The notes: generated from the letters alone by a model not told the origin. A stretch of DNA of 64,000 bases from Capitulum mitella (GCA_030062745.1 CP099839.1:27331324-27395323), one strand, 5' to 3'; shown: positions 35,456 to 47,985, counted from the first letter of the stretch. A program made the numbers and translations.

Positions 35456-35790
35456 TGATGAATAAATCAACTCGGGCCCGGGTGTCCGTTGCGAAAGCAG
35501 ATTAAGTAACCGATCTGCCGGGACGGGGCGCGGCGGAGATGGCGCACCGCCCGACCGACTGCTCTCGCTCGGCGCCCGAGCGGAGCCGCGCAGGCGGACG
35601 ACGTTGGGCTCCCTGGGCCGTTTTCGGCGGCTGGGAGCCTGGTCGCCAGCAGAGCGGACCAAAGCCCGCCCGGGCGGCCAATTCCCCCGCGATCATGTCG
35701 TACTGTATTGTATTGCACTGTATGGTATCACTTGACAATCGTGGAGTTGTCCACTTGGCACAGTGGCTATTACGACCCGAGTCAAACTAA
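35456..35790. other. GC-rich segment and 3' flank of the retroelement
   Basis: GC-rich block with biased frames on both strands. Around 35,660-35,715 it shares GGCCAATTCCCCCGCGATCATGTCG-like sequence (inverted in reading) with 50,780-50,820, a dispersed repeat of unknown type. A TATTGTATTGCACTGTATGG run near 35,705-35,730 could be the simple-repeat 3' tail of the non-LTR element. Confidence 0.4.
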
Positions 35791-38215
35791 CTCAAGGTGA
35801 AAATGCACACGGATGCACAAACACACAAACTCGTCGCACGTAAGCACCATACAAGCCGTCACAATCTTAATCCGTCATCGAGTGAACAACATCTGTTTGA
35901 AACTGCGTGCGAACCCCTGCTGCCGGATTGCTGTCAGTTGGGCGGGAAGCCGGTTGTATGGAGTGGGCGCTCTGACACTGAATCGCCGCCCTCTAGCCTT
36001 TGTCCTGACGTGTGGGACTCGAAACAACCGGTCTTGCCTCGTGTTTCGTTCTCGCATCGCATTGTTCAGCTGGAAGACGGCCGTTAGTGATGCCGGCTCT
36101 CCACACCCGAGAATCTTGTGTGCTAGGGTTAATGCGCAATAATCCACCAACTGTTGCGATCGCGGCCAGCCGAGTTTGTCGTCCTGGTCAGAAACATGGG
36201 CAAATTTCCGTCGGCCGAAAGTTATTCTGGCTCTAAAGTTGAGATTCTTATCAATTAGTCCAAGCTTTTCTTTGACCCATTTTCATAAACAGAAATGCAA
36301 TATCTGACCTACGAGAGTACAAGTGCTGTGACAAGAGTGGTGAGGACGTCATTAGGTAAGTATTGCCGCACATGCGAGAGGCCGGACAGGGTGCCCATGC
36401 AGCGACGGCTGATCAGTGACACGTGAAAATCCCAGGACAGAGTTCCGTCAAAAATCAAGCCCAGATTTCCACCTCGTTACAAGGTACGAAGACCGCGTCG
36501 TGAAAGGTAACTTGAAAATTTGGAAGGGTGCGCAAGTTTTGGGGGTTTCCGAAAGTAACGAGCTCGGTTTTTGAAGCGTTAACCTTGAGGGCGTTCACGT
36601 GGAACCAAGTGTCCATACCAGCAACAGCGGACTCGATACGGCAGATGAGAGTTGGAAGCTCGTCTTTTCGGCCCGTAACGATGATCTGCATGTCATCCGT
36701 ATATTGCACCACGTCGGCCACCGCAGAGTTCAGAGAGAGGTCGTTGGCGAACCCGCTGAACAAAACAGGGCCGAGAACGTAGCCTCGAAAAACGCCCATG
36801 GTGTTCGCGAGCGGCCTCGACATCACAGTCTTTCCAGCGTGGTCCTTTAGTGCTACGCTCTGCGCGTCACCACGAAGGCGTGCATCAAACCAATTGGTGT
36901 CAGTTCCATAGAGCTGTAGCCTGCGCAACAAAGTATCGTGGTTTATGACGCCAAAGCATTTGCTCAGGTCGATCATGCATAAAAGCGAAATTTCCTCGCT
37001 ATCGGTGGCGGAGAGGATTCGGTCGGCGTCAGTCACCAGCGCGGTTTCCGTCGAGTGACGGGGCCGGAAACCGTGCTGGGACGGAGACAGGAGGTGGTTA
37101 TAGGAGAGGTAATTGTAGAGCTGATGCTGCACGAGCCGCTTTACCAGTTTGGTGAAGACGGGTATGACTGATATGGGCCTGGAATTGGAAGGATCGGACG
37201 GGTCGCCGATTTTGAAAATGGGTTGGGTAATGGAGCGTTTCCATGGATCGGGAACATCGGATCGGGTGATGCAGGACAAGACGATGTGAAGGATGACGTC
37301 ACCGATACCCGGGAAAGCCATCTTCAGTGCTCGGATAGACAGGCCGTCGGCACCGCAGGCGACCGAACTACGCATGTCTTGAGCGTTCGTCGAAGCGTGT
37401 TTAAGTCAACTGGTGTGAGAGTAAAAGCACAGGGACCAACACGAGGAAGGCGGCAGTCAATAGCAGGGCAGTCAATACCCCTGTCTGGTAAATTCATTCA
37501 CTGCTTTTGGACTCACGGATACAAAAAAGTTGTTCAGACTGTCCGCCGAAATATCGGGTACGACCATCTGTCTTGCCTTTTTGCTGTCGACCATGGACCG
37601 TATGTTACGCCAAACCGTGGCTGGACCGTGCTCTTGAATCATTCTCTGTATGTCTTTACATGTATCTCGGCGAACAGCAGACCTGACAGCACGGTTTAGG
37701 TTACGATACTCGCTCAAGCCGCGTCCCAGTACCCTGAGAGCTCCTCGGCACCGAGCCACGAGCTCTTTCGTGGCGTCGGAGACGGGGGGCACTGTCGGGT
37801 TGCGGACTGTAACAGTCTTCACGGGGGCCTCTTGGTCGAGAATGGGTAGAAATCGTGAAATGAATGCATTCCACTTCCCAGACACGGTAGTCGCGCTGAA
37901 AACAACCCTCAGCTCAACCAGCTGTTCGAAAAAGCTAACATCAATCCGACTGAGACAGCGTGGCAGGGAAGTCGTAGGTTTAAAACGAATTCGAGCAACG
38001 TCGATGCGAAAACGAATAAAGTTGTGTGGGCTAAAGTGACAGAAGACAGTAGAGCAACCACGGATAATGTCGTGGTTTTTAACAACACATACGTCGAGCA
38101 GAGATCCGGCGGTCAAGGTACACTGGAAAAAATTTCTACTCCCATAGGTGTAAGAAAAGCTAAATGGCACTACTAAGATTTTTCTGAAAGCGGTACCAGT
38201 GTCGTCAAACACCTA
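35791..38215 (-). pseudogene. Non-LTR retrotransposon ORF2, CR1/Jockey group, broken
   Basis: Minus strand, 5' to 3' from 38212. 38212-37472 covers the end of the endonuclease (CHFSPHNFIRFR region) and linker, ending in TGA at 37472-37474. The frame then shifts: 37,470-37,385 reads in a second frame, where a short ATTGACTGCC duplication caused the break. 37375-36455 encodes reverse transcriptase: ACGADGLS, then PI-KIGDPSDPSNSRPIS, HGFRPRHSTETAL, LLCMIDLSKCFGVINHDTLL and the palm QYTDDMQ. A one-base shift at ~36,465 moves to LGLIFDGTLSWDFHV, ending in a stop after ALVLS. The C-terminus resumes at about 36,290-35,875 (FGRRKFAHVS, RVPHVRTKARG-RFSVRAP). YTDD replaces the usual Y/FADD. 5'-truncated; dead. 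Confidence 0.93.
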
Positions 38216-39731
38216 TTAACCCGCCCCCGACTGGGGGTTGACCATCCCCTGAGGTTTTTCTAGGATTACGAGAGAACAAACAAACATAGCGCCACGAAAC
38301 CTCGTGTAGATTTTGCTTAATTATTTTTACATACTGTGTCAAAGTTTTGACCCCAGGTCAAGTCAGGTGTCTGACCTAGGTCAGGTCAAACGGACCTATG
38401 TCCAGAAATGTTTTGCGCCCTCTAACTTTTTTCGGAAAACAAGATATCACAATAATAGTTTCAGGGATTAGTGGTCTTGATAGATGCAACAAATCAGCTA
38501 TCTCAGATTTTTCAGAATTTGCTGGGTCACTGATCTAAAGTCAAGCCCATTCTTAAGACATGTCGTCGTTTTTTTTTCGGAAATTGGCGGAATTTTTCAT
38601 AACATTTTTAGTGCGGAGTAAAGCAGACATCCAGCTGCCGTCAATGGGCAACGTATCAATGACTTCCAGCCTTTGACCTGAGATCGGGTCACGAATAACT
38701 GTTGTGAGCCAAAACGTACCAACGTCAAAATCAGCGATGAATTACCCAGAATGAGTAGCAAATGGCAGAACTTGCTTGCACAGACGTTAGGAATACCATA
38801 AACATCAAAAACTTCTAAGAAAGTGCATATTTTGGAAATAAACAGGCTCTCGGACAAAAAGCTCAGCCAGTTGTGCAGATTGGCAACTAATGACTTATTC
38901 CAAAATTTAAGCATCGGAAACCATCACAGTAACCATTAAGATCAATAAACTTTACATGGATACGCTGAAACGTAATCTACGTAGTCTATCATACGTCTCT
39001 TACGTTTTATGTACGGCTAAAGAAAATGAGGTGACGTAGCCCTTTTTTTGCGGGTAGAGGGAGCGAACGGCGGGATGCTAGAAGGATAGCAAGGATGCTG
39101 AGCTTCTGCACATGCGCAAACTGGCGTGACAAATCGCGTTTCGGCGTTATCGGTGATTTAATCTACCATTAAGCACCGTGCCGCATGGAGGATCGATGGC
39201 AACAAGCGTGAGGTGATTCCGCAGGTTGCATTAATATGGTAGGTATCCTTGTCCGACAGTTTGTGTAAAATGCGCGATGAAATCGATTGAGTTAAAGGGA
39301 GTGACGACAATAACAAGCCATTGCGTGGTAACCGTAAAATGCTCGAATGTTCGGCATTTGTTACAGTGCAATAGATAGGCATTGGTGCCCATCCATGTGC
39401 ATGGCGAAAGGTCACTCTACTACAATGTAGGGGAGACGTGTTGACAAGCGCAATCACAGTAGGAATGGGGATGAAACGATGCATTAAATAATTTAGACGT
39501 CACAATAGTCATGGGTGGGGGAGTTTTGGAACGATCCGTTAACCCATCAAATGGATTTGGTTACATATAAATGCATGTTTATAGCCATGGTGCCATAATG
39601 ATGTTTGTGCAGAAAAAGTGGACTGGTACACCTATAACTGTTTTCCAATGTAGTCCGTACTGCAAATTCCAGCTGGATCAGCGTCAAGCTCTCACAAGCC
39701 CCTTGCGCGGTGCTTTACTGCGTACATGACG
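38216..39731. other. Intergenic with AGGTCA-rich patch
   Basis: No gene. Around 38,350-38,395 several AGGTCA/TGACCT half-sites are packed in direct and everted order (for example TGACCTAGGTCAGGTCA). Similar packing occurs in the large palindrome and the piggyBac-like elements, so this is probably repeat-derived. Confidence 0.5.
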
Positions 39732-39996
39732 CAGGCACGAGCCAGGATTTTGCTCGGGGGGGGGGGAAAATGTCAAATTTTGTCATATGCCACTGGCACA
39801 TGATGAACTTTATAAGGGGAAAGCAGCAATTTTATGTAGTTTGCCTAATATTTACCGCGCCGAAAAACATATAATGTTTGCTTGTGCAACATACATATGG
39901 TCAGAATTACGCATTTCTGCGAATTCGCTACACATCTAGTGTAGATCGCTTGGCTCGGGGGAGGGTGGGGACATGGCCCCCTTGGCTACGTCCCTG
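39732..39996 (+). mobile_element. hAT-type MITE, CAGGCACGTAGCC family (copy 4)
   Basis: Starts CAGGCACGAGCCAGG and ends TTGGCTACGTCCCTG. The flanks ACATGACG and GCGTGGCG agree at five of eight, and all differences are A/G transitions, as decay would give. G runs, the CATATGCCACTGGCACATG near-palindrome and the CATATAATGTTTGCTTGTGC core are recognisable. Confidence 0.75.
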
Positions 39997-41460
39997 GCGT
40001 GGCGGGTACAAGCCAATAAGGACTGTGAGGAGACCAGCAATAAACACGACAGCTCCAGTGATGCTAGGTTTTGTAGGAAACGGGATTTACAAAACTGAGC
40101 CTAAGTTTCACGTGGGAAAGGGAGCAGTTTTGACACTTTTGAGCCTGCATACCCACAAGACGTGGCCCGAAAAAGCCCGCCTGGCTTTCGGCTAAGTTTG
40201 CTGACCAGTTTATGTGGTTGTGTGGGCTTTTGTTGGGCTTTCAAATACCAAATATAGCAGTGAGATGCGATACTGCATATGGTTTTTATCAAAGCTACAC
40301 AAAATTGTATTTCAGTTTGTCAGTGTTGTTCATAATTGCGGTCTCAGGCCATCATTACAGCCTCTCAAAATCATTCTGAAATATTTTCAAAGGTTGTTTT
40401 GGCAACCTTTTACCTTGTAGTTTCATTTGTGGGATTCTGAGGGGTTTTTCGAAAATTCCCAGAAATCCGCAAAAAAGTTGGAGATTGAGGGCTTGCAGGT
40501 GGCAGCTTTGCTCGTGAGAGTACACGTTCGAAAACAAATTGACAAAATTTGCCCCTATTGTCTGCACATCCGCCATGCTCTTCCCTGGTAATGCATCTTC
40601 AGGGTGCGACAGTGTATATGTCGGCAAAAGGCAGTCGGATTCAAGATTTCCATTTTGTTATCGTTTCTACGATGAAGTACAAACATTTGGGTCGTGGGTT
40701 GATTTGGAGTATGAATTTGGGTCGTGCTGGAATGGGACTGAAGACCACTGCCTTAAACTAACCATGCTCCAACGTTTTCCGCCCGGCCGTCCGGCTCCGC
40801 TGTACATTTAGTTGAATTGATCACTGTCGTGGCATTGCTGGGTCCTTGCCAGACGCAAGTCTACTCTGAACTCGCCGCTGAATGACCGAAAACGGAACTA
40901 GAATTTTGTGTGGCTGATGCTTAATTCCGTAACCATGTACTTTCAAGTCGTGATGTTAGGTCATCAAAATAATTTCTTTCCCCATAAAATATGATGCGAG
41001 GAAACGAAACATATGCACATGTCAGTGTGTTTACAAGTTACGACATGTTTCACTTCTGTATACCGCCCTGAAACCGCCCCTAGATATGAATACTCATCGA
41101 ACCTGGCCAAATGGGGACTGTCTTTGTATAATCGGTCATTTTGTGGAAACCAGTTCTTTTTCGCTTACATCGCTCCCAAGCGTCTTCAATAAGTTTTATG
41201 AATATAAGGTTTGCCGTGTACCAAAAAATGTTCCGCTGATGTGGCTTTCGTTGTTTACGTCGACATATCTGGTAAAGCTGCCACTTTTGAGTCTGCATGC
41301 CCACAAAATGTGGGCCGAAAGATCCCACCGAGACTTTATGGGTTTTCCAGGTCTGATTGGATGATTCTATGGGCATTTTGTGGGCTTTTAGAAGTTAAAC
41401 ATGCAAGAAGAATGAGGACTTGTGTTAAAAACTGGCAGTTTGACCATGTGTATGGATTGA
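39997..41460. repeat. Pair of related segments with GCCCACAA/GTGGGC motifs
   Basis: About 40,105-40,330 and 41,265-41,480 are similar in the same orientation: TTTTGAGYCTGCAT then CCCACAA and GTGG-CCGAAA, later GTGGGCTTTT. They look like two copies of an old dispersed repeat. A 90-codon frame at 40,539-40,811 between them has no recognisable features. Confidence 0.45.
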
Positions 41461-42420
41461 ACAATGCGACAAAGCTTTTTGATATCAATCTGAAGCAAAC
41501 GTGTCTGTTATTTCGGGCCCAAAGTTAAGCTATGACGGACTTAACTACGAGGGGCTTGGCTTAGCTTAATGACGGGCTCTGTGGGCTGTTTCTCTGGAAA
41601 CTCCCATGCGGGGCGAGGCGGACTTTCAGGTTTGGGTTACAGGACGGGGTGTGCTTTCACATTTGGCCTGCGGGCGGGGCGGGCTTCCATAATCCAGAAG
41701 TGGTAACTCTAATCTATGGTCGAGTTGTGTGTAGGGGAGAGTGGGGTAAGATGAGCCACTTTTTGCGTTGGTGACATTATGGGCAGTAGCAGTCACGAAA
41801 GCGATGTTTTTGGCATTTGTAGCAACAACTTAGTCCTTTGCGCATGTCGTGGCGCTGCAACTATTTGCATAGCGTTCATGCTTGTTCTGAAAAAATTAAG
41901 TTACATCCGGCTCGACTTACTCCATGGATGGGGTAAACTGAGCTAGCTACCCCATGGAGAAAGTTGAGCATGAAGGATTAAGTGAGCATGGAGAGAAAGA
42001 GACTTTACTTTGATAGCAATAATAATTTTTTCCGACCTCCCACCCCGTGGTGGGTTTAATTTAGCAAAAAGAACCCCAGACTCTTCAGTCTCCGGGGTCT
42101 GGCGAGAGACGTAATTTCTGGTGTTCGATTGCTGAGATGATGCTTCTTTCTGAACCCTCTCAGCCATTCTACGCCAGCATTTCTGTTCGAGTCCAACTGT
42201 CCGGGGCGCTGACGTTTTGCGCCGCAAATTCAGTCGCCATCTGACAACCAGCCCCTTCTCCATGGCTGCATCAAGTCTTATGAGCACCAGTAGTGGTTCA
42301 ATAACCAACACTACCGTGTCTTTTGGCTACAAACCGCGTCATGGACACACCCCCTGACACCTCATGAGCCGCTTCTTCGAGAGTAAGTAGACCATAGTTT
42401 CTTGTCGTTTATACTGTGGA
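41461..42420. other. Intergenic with possible transposon fragment
   Basis: AGTGGGGTAAGATGAGCCAC at about 41,738 and GGGGTAAACTGAGC at about 41,930 are the sort of short repeated words found at transposon termini, but I see no inverted mate. A minus-strand frame at 41,943-42,311 is polar and unrecognised. Confidence 0.3.
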
Positions 42421-43026
42421 CAGGCAGGTAGTTGGAAAATGATGGCGAAGTGTACAATAACCGGAGCAAGAAAAGGTCCTACTGCAAGGACGGCGGATGA
42501 GGCGGGGGTGGGGGGGCAGGGGAGGGAGGGCGAGGAATTACTCAGCCTTCACAGGGACAGGCATAAGCCCTCGGGAATCCTCGCACATCCAGAATTTTGG
42601 GATCATGGTCACTGCCCATCACGAATATCCTCCTCAAGACCATTATTGGCCCGAGCTTGTTGGAGCTGACGGACGAGGAGAATAAAATCCCCACCTACCA
42701 GAGACACAGGCACGACCTGCTGATAGCGACCGGCAATCAACCTATCCGACCTGCCAACCGAGAAATCGGCCCGGTGAACAGCAGCAGGTGGCTGACCACG
42801 GACAACCGCTTCTTCCCGATATGTGTATGATTTCGCGGCTTGCGGGTAAAAAGGCTGGGAGCCCAGAAAAAATCTGCACGGACATATCGTCATCTGTCAT
42901 TCCACTTGGTTCGTCGACAGGATGGAAAATCACTGGCTGCAGGACGCCCATGACTGTCTTGACCAGCTGAAGGCCATACCACTGCACAAAAAGATATTGG
43001 GTACCTGATACTCAAACACCTGGAGT
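42421..43026 (+). other. Possible degraded coding segment, family unknown
   Basis: Frames here have a fairly protein-like residue mix: KTIIGPSLLELTDEENKIP-to-TTDNRFFPICV (to ~42,830), then in another frame MENHWLQDAHDCLDQLKAIP to a TGA at about 43,008. Short frames, shifts and a MITE insertion suggest a pseudogene if it was coding at all. I do not recognise the family. Confidence 0.2.
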
Positions 43027-43291
43027 CAGGCACGTAGCCAGGATTTTCCTCGGGAGGGGGAGCAAATGTCAATTTTTTTCGAATGTCACTGGCATATAAC
43101 GGAATTTATAGGAAAAGCAGCAGTTTTATGCAATTTGCATTCCATTTAATGCATAGGAAAACATATAATGTTTGCTTTTGAAGATATACATAATCACCTT
43201 TAGGTATTCCTTCGAAATCGCTATACATCCAGTGCGAACCACATGGTCCGGGGGAACACGACGCCCATGGTCCCCCTTGGCTACGTCCCTA
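43027..43291 (+). mobile_element. hAT-type MITE, CAGGCACGTAGCC family (copy 5)
   Basis: Starts CAGGCACGTAGCCAGG and ends TTGGCTACGTCCCTA. CCTGGAGT is perfectly duplicated at 43019-43026 and 43292-43299. The left-side palindrome is degenerate here. The insertion separates two protein-like frames. Confidence 0.85.
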
Positions 43292-43299
43292 CCTGGAGT

Positions 43300-43690
43300 C
43301 CAGTGCAGCTGCTTGGATCAGCTCCATGCCCTGTTCTGCAGCGAGGACCGGAAGCACAGGAAGTTGCCTGGAGGGAAAATTTTGAATATGTGAGGGAGGG
43401 CGGAAGAGGTGGACGCGGAGGACCGGACCAACATCAAGAACAAGCGCAAGATCAGCCTCAGCAAGATGGCCCTCCGAGCTCCGGAACTTCATCCTCTTGG
43501 ACCAGAACATGGGGAGCGTACTTGTCTTCACTTCGGATGCATTTCGACCAGGCCAGGAGGTTTACGCCTGCCCCTATGGAGGTTGAGTACTTCCTCGTCC
43601 ATGGGCAGAGACAAGATTCGGCACGAGGGTCACCTTCGTCTCCTAGTCTGTCTTCTGATGCGAGAAGAGGGGTGACTTCATCAGGGTGAA
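43300..43690 (+). other. Possible degraded coding segment continuing past the MITE
   Basis: Overlapping frames of 148 and 88 codons are open here; the first is Gly/Gln/Ser-rich. A different phase gives NFILLDQNMGSVLVFTSDAF. If coding, it is frame-broken. No family recognised. Confidence 0.2.
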
Positions 43691-45627
43691 AAACTGGCCC
43701 TCGGAAAAATGATAAGAGGCGTCATGAAGTCCAAAAATGACCACACACATACGCATAAAAGAATGGCTTGATCTGTCCTGTGCGATTTGTTTTGTCGATT
43801 TTCAAGGGCCCTTCTGCAATCTGAATGTGTACTTTTTGTGATTCAAAACATGCGAATAACACAATATCTTCGAATAGTAGCAATAAATAGTCAATATCTC
43901 ATCATATACTGTCAAGACATTCATTAATATAACGATACTCTGCATGCTACACAGGTTAAGGTCGCCTTCACAGCTGAACACGACGTAACTTGAAGTCGGG
44001 ATTGTACATCGCAAGACCTGGACATTTTGCGAAAAAGTTCACTAACCGCAATATGGACGCACACAAATATCACTCCTCCATTTTACACAACTCAATTTTT
44101 AAATGGCAATAAGGCCCACTGCGTATCCCACCCTGTCCCGCTGCCCCCGCGCTCCAGTCGTCGTCCTGACTGAATGTCCCAGTTAGTCCCAGTCCTGATG
44201 TCACAGGCCGGCCGACAGAAACCGGATGGCCGGACTAGATGTGCCAAACTGTACCGCATTCTCTTTTGTCCTAGTCAGACATGGGTTTTATTGCCGTCGG
44301 ACCCGGAATCGAGTCCGGGCGCATGTCCATTTTGAACCGGATTGGGACTCACCAGTTGACAAAGCAGTCGTCCCGGACTAAGACTCACGTCACTGTGACT
44401 CGAAGTCGGACTCCTAGCCATATTTTTGAACTGAGGTCCTTGTCGGGTTCCGGCTGGTCGACTTGACTGAATGTCCCACTTTTTCCCAGATCCGACTGTC
44501 TCAACTGAGCGTCCTGGCTGAATGCCCCGGTCCCCGCTGAACCCGCGGACATTGACAAGACGACGATGAAAAATATTTACCCTGTTCATTCTAAGAGTTA
44601 CGCATGGTTCAGATGTACTGGTTAGGGCCGTTGTAAAGCAGAAAGTACAGGCTGCGTCTCGTCAGTTTTGGAAAGAGATGGCGAGAATGAGCGGGAAACT
44701 GGGCTTCAGAGAATGGGCCATGACAGCCATGGCGTCCTGGAAGGAGAAAATTACCGGGGACCTGAAAGGTTTACCAGGGAAGACTTAATAACCGTGTCTC
44801 CAACGCGTGGCAGTCCCTTACTTCAACACACTGCGCGACCCAGCGGTCGTAACGCCGCATGTTTTAGACGATGGGCGAGTAACCGTCGGGAAGAATTGGG
44901 GGCGCAGCCAAGAAATGCTGTTTGAGGTCCTAACGTCCCTGACAGTTGTTCGTCAGGGACGTTAGGATGTCGTCGTCATGAGCCCAAAGCCAAAGTAGAT
45001 TTTCAAATGACTCACAGCACACATTCAGATGGACTGGAAAAATGGGCAACTTAAATGGTATGCACGTCTGTCTAATTTTGAAACTACAAGCGGGCCATTG
45101 TTCTAAATCTTTGTGCGTCTGTATTAATCCTATAATAAGATCTTTCACAGGCCATATTTGGACATTCAGATGTGTTCACTCCGTCTTATTTTAATTGCGA
45201 AATATTCGGATAACTATGCATTCAAATGCTTTGGAATTACCAGGCTGCAGTTATCAAAAAAATTAGGAAATAGATCCATATCAAAATCATTTATTAGATG
45301 CACACGCAGTAACACGCGGGTTTTCTGTCTTATCTGAATTACGTTTTTTAAAGCCGCGTGATTTCTATCCTGGAATATCGTTGCAGAGTTTTATCTTCAG
45401 AACTGAACTGCTTGGCAGGTCCATCAGAAACAGAGTCACAGCGTATGTTGTACTTCATGATCGCCTGCCAGTTTCAAAGTTCAACCCCACTCCCCCCGAA
45501 TCCTAGAAAAATCGTAGAGTTAAGAGCACACGGCTGTGGAAGAGAATAGTAGCTGCCATTCAGATCATGATATTACGTCATGCATAGGTACGTATACTGC
45601 TCGAACTGACATGGAAGCTCAAGGTCT
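43691..45627. other. Intergenic, one strong hairpin
   Basis: No gene supported. A perfect 16-bp inverted repeat (TCCTAACGTCCCTGAC at 44928-44943, complement at 44952-44967) with an 8-nt loop resembles the hairpin at 19,461 in geometry but not in sequence. Confidence 0.5.
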
Positions 45628-45631
45628 TTAA

Positions 45632-46824
45632 CCCTATTTACGGGAGGCTAGACAGTATGGCCAATTTCCGGCGGGGGGGGGGGCGGATTCGGCCCTCTGA
45701 GATCTCGAGGACTACACATCTGATTTCATAGAAACAAAGGGCAATCGATTTGCCATGATGTAAACTACATTTTGATAAAAGAAGATTTCAAAATTTTGAT
45801 ACGGTTGGGTAAAGGGGGGCAAAAAAGTCAAAATGGGGGTATTTTCGGACTTGTAACTCCAATGCTTATGGATCGATTTTGATGACATTGGCGCGAAGCG
45901 AGAGATTATGGATGAGACTTTTAACACTGGTCCATACATTTAAAATTTTGGAAAAATCCATATTTTGTTTGCGTTGTCAGGGTCTCAAAGGGGATGACTG
46001 TTTTTCCATAGACTGAATTAAAAAAAGTTTAAAACACCTTTTTTGCTCCTAATAGCTGCAGAAGAAGTACAGATCGTATCACATCGTTTGTATAATGTTA
46101 GCTTAGGCGGTGCCAGGATGATGAAAAAGGGGGAACTGACATAGTCGCATGTCCGTCAGGTCAGCTTACGGTCTTTGACTTTAAATGACCCCCAGTGACC
46201 TTAGAGTCACATGGAATGATCTTGAGTGCATTTCGTGTTGTTTGAAAATGCTTCCAATCATTTGAGTTCACTCTATTTCTAAAATTTTATTTTACGGCTG
46301 TTGTGATATAGGGTACGCGCACTGACATTTTAGGTTATAGCTCCGTGACTCAACCTGATACGAAAGCGAAACTTGGTACACCAGAAGAAAACACTTTTCC
46401 ACGTCAGTTATATTCCGGGTTTGATATTTGGAAAAATAACTCCAAAATCACTACTATAAACCTGATTTTGGCTTTTTACCTTGATCTGCTCTTGTGGAGT
46501 GATCTCAGATAAACAAAATTATATTTGTATACTTGCTCAGGTATCTAAATATGCACCCGTATAACGTTCTAAGTTCTATCTTCAATGAGCTATTTTTGTC
46601 AATCATTTTCCTTTTTACCCCAAAGAGGGCCAAAAAGGTCCTGAGGTGCATCCCGGAAACGTTGCTTGGCTCCGGTCAAGAGCAAAATAGAATTATGAAA
46701 TTTTGCCGCAGTATGTAGCAAGAATGTGTAGGGAAAATGATCTAGCTTCGCGAAGCTGCGTCAAAAACCCTGGAACTGACAAGCAAAAAACCCGAGGGGA
46801 TCCATCTCTCTGCCGGGAATAGGG
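45632..46824 (+). mobile_element. piggyBac-like non-autonomous element (copy 2)
   Basis: TTAA (45628-45631) + CCCTATTTACGGG at the left and GCCGGGAATAGGG + TTAA (46825-46828) at the right: TTAA target and CCCT ends are the hallmark of piggyBac elements. 1,193 bp, same layout as the 48.8-kb copy: G run, GAGATCTCGAG, CAAAATGGGGGTA, TTAGCTTAGGCGGTGCCAGG, GGGTACGCGCACTGACATTTT, then a pyrimidine-rich tail. Only short frames; no transposase. Confidence 0.88.
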
Positions 46825-46828
46825 TTAA

Positions 46829-47412
46829 ACGAAGTCAGCGAAACGGTTAAACGAAGCGGTCGTGCATTGGGAGATGACGTAACCGTACTTTTCGGGAAAA
46901 ATGGCGTCATAACTTGTATTCCACTTTCACAAACATGATTAAGTGATAAAGATTAAAGTGTTACGTTGCCTGCTTCATACTACAGAGAGATGCCAAATTT
47001 TCGCTCTGTAGCATCGGCGCCGGGTACTGAATCATTATCCTCACAAAATCATATTGGTTAATCTTCAACGACGGAGGACTCCCGCTCCCGTGTAACTTGT
47101 AGTTTTGCCACGTTTTGTTTTGTTTTCATTGTTCATTTTCATTGTTTTCATGGCCTGTTCATCTCGCGTAAGCAAACTGCGAAAGCGCGAACGTTCTAAT
47201 GTTGTTTCCCTGACATTCAGCAGGTATGAAATACAATAAGTACTGCAGAAAGCCCAAAACCCTAGATGCGACGCATAGTTTTCCCACAGGTCTAACATTC
47301 AAACAGCATCAGTGTCGCCGATCTCTTGTGAGTTGATTATCCCTGATTGTCAATCCCTACTTCATCCCTGATTATCCCGTATGTATTAAAACGGACCTTG
47401 TCTGCATTTCAG
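46829..47412. other. Intergenic upstream of the 47.4-kb exon
   Basis: T-rich in places. It ends in a good acceptor, TTGTCTGCATTTCAG, at 47398-47412. No upstream exon could be identified with confidence. Confidence 0.5.
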
Positions 47413-47951
47413 AAACTGCTCCTAAGCAGGCTGGGGCTATTTTAAAGGAAAAATGGCTGTTTGAAACGTCGGAACCTCGTGGTGGCAACTCTCACGTTCA
47501 AAGGACAGCCCAGAGGTACACCATTTGGGAGGAAGGCAGCCCCGGCTACAGCTTGAACGATCCTGAGCTGGCGATGATCGCCTTCGTGCTCGCTCATTCA
47601 GTGTTTAACTATACGTTCACAAAGAGGTACTGGACGATGGGAACGTTCCTGCAGCGCTATGTTCTGGAAATCCAGGATGGCATGCAAGTGCCGGAAAACT
47701 CCTTTCCTTCGTGCAGAAGCTGAAGTAGAAAACCGCGTTCGGTCACGAGGCATTACGGTGTGATTCACGAAGGTGCTAGCTGCACGCCTTTTCCGTATGC
47801 TCCGTGGAAGCTCGTTCCGGCGGACGCTGGAACCGTAAATCTGACCTTAACTAATCCGTGCTCGTTAGTTACTCACGTGTCACGGTTCCAACATATGAGA
47901 AATTCCGGAAGCACGAATGTGACCGCACAGTGGGACGCATTTGTGATGTAG
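47413..47951 (+). CDS. Candidate 3'-terminal exon of an unknown gene, with an in-frame TGA
   Basis: Follows a strong acceptor (ending 47412). One frame is open for 102 codons, hits TGA at 47721-47723, and is then open again in the same frame for 75 codons to TAG 47949-47951. AATAAA follows 35 bp later (47986). Residues look protein-like: KEKWLFETSEPRGGN, QRYTIWEEGSPGYSLND, FVLAHSVFNYTF, then beyond the TGA TPFPYAPWKLVPADAG, NLTLTNPCSLVTHV and NVTAQWDAFVM, with several N-glycosylation sequons. The frame beyond the TGA suggests a recently mutated gene, an alternative end, or recoding. YSLND..AHSVF partly resembles YSDVQ..AHSVF at 55.2 kb. Family unknown. Confidence 0.4.
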
Positions 47952-47985
47952 TCATTTTTTGAGTTGACATGGACATATGTGTTTC

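Noticed and set aside
47721-47723. TGA read as selenocysteine
   Set aside because: No redox-type motif around it and no SECIS element could be identified by eye; kept only as one of several explanations in the finding.
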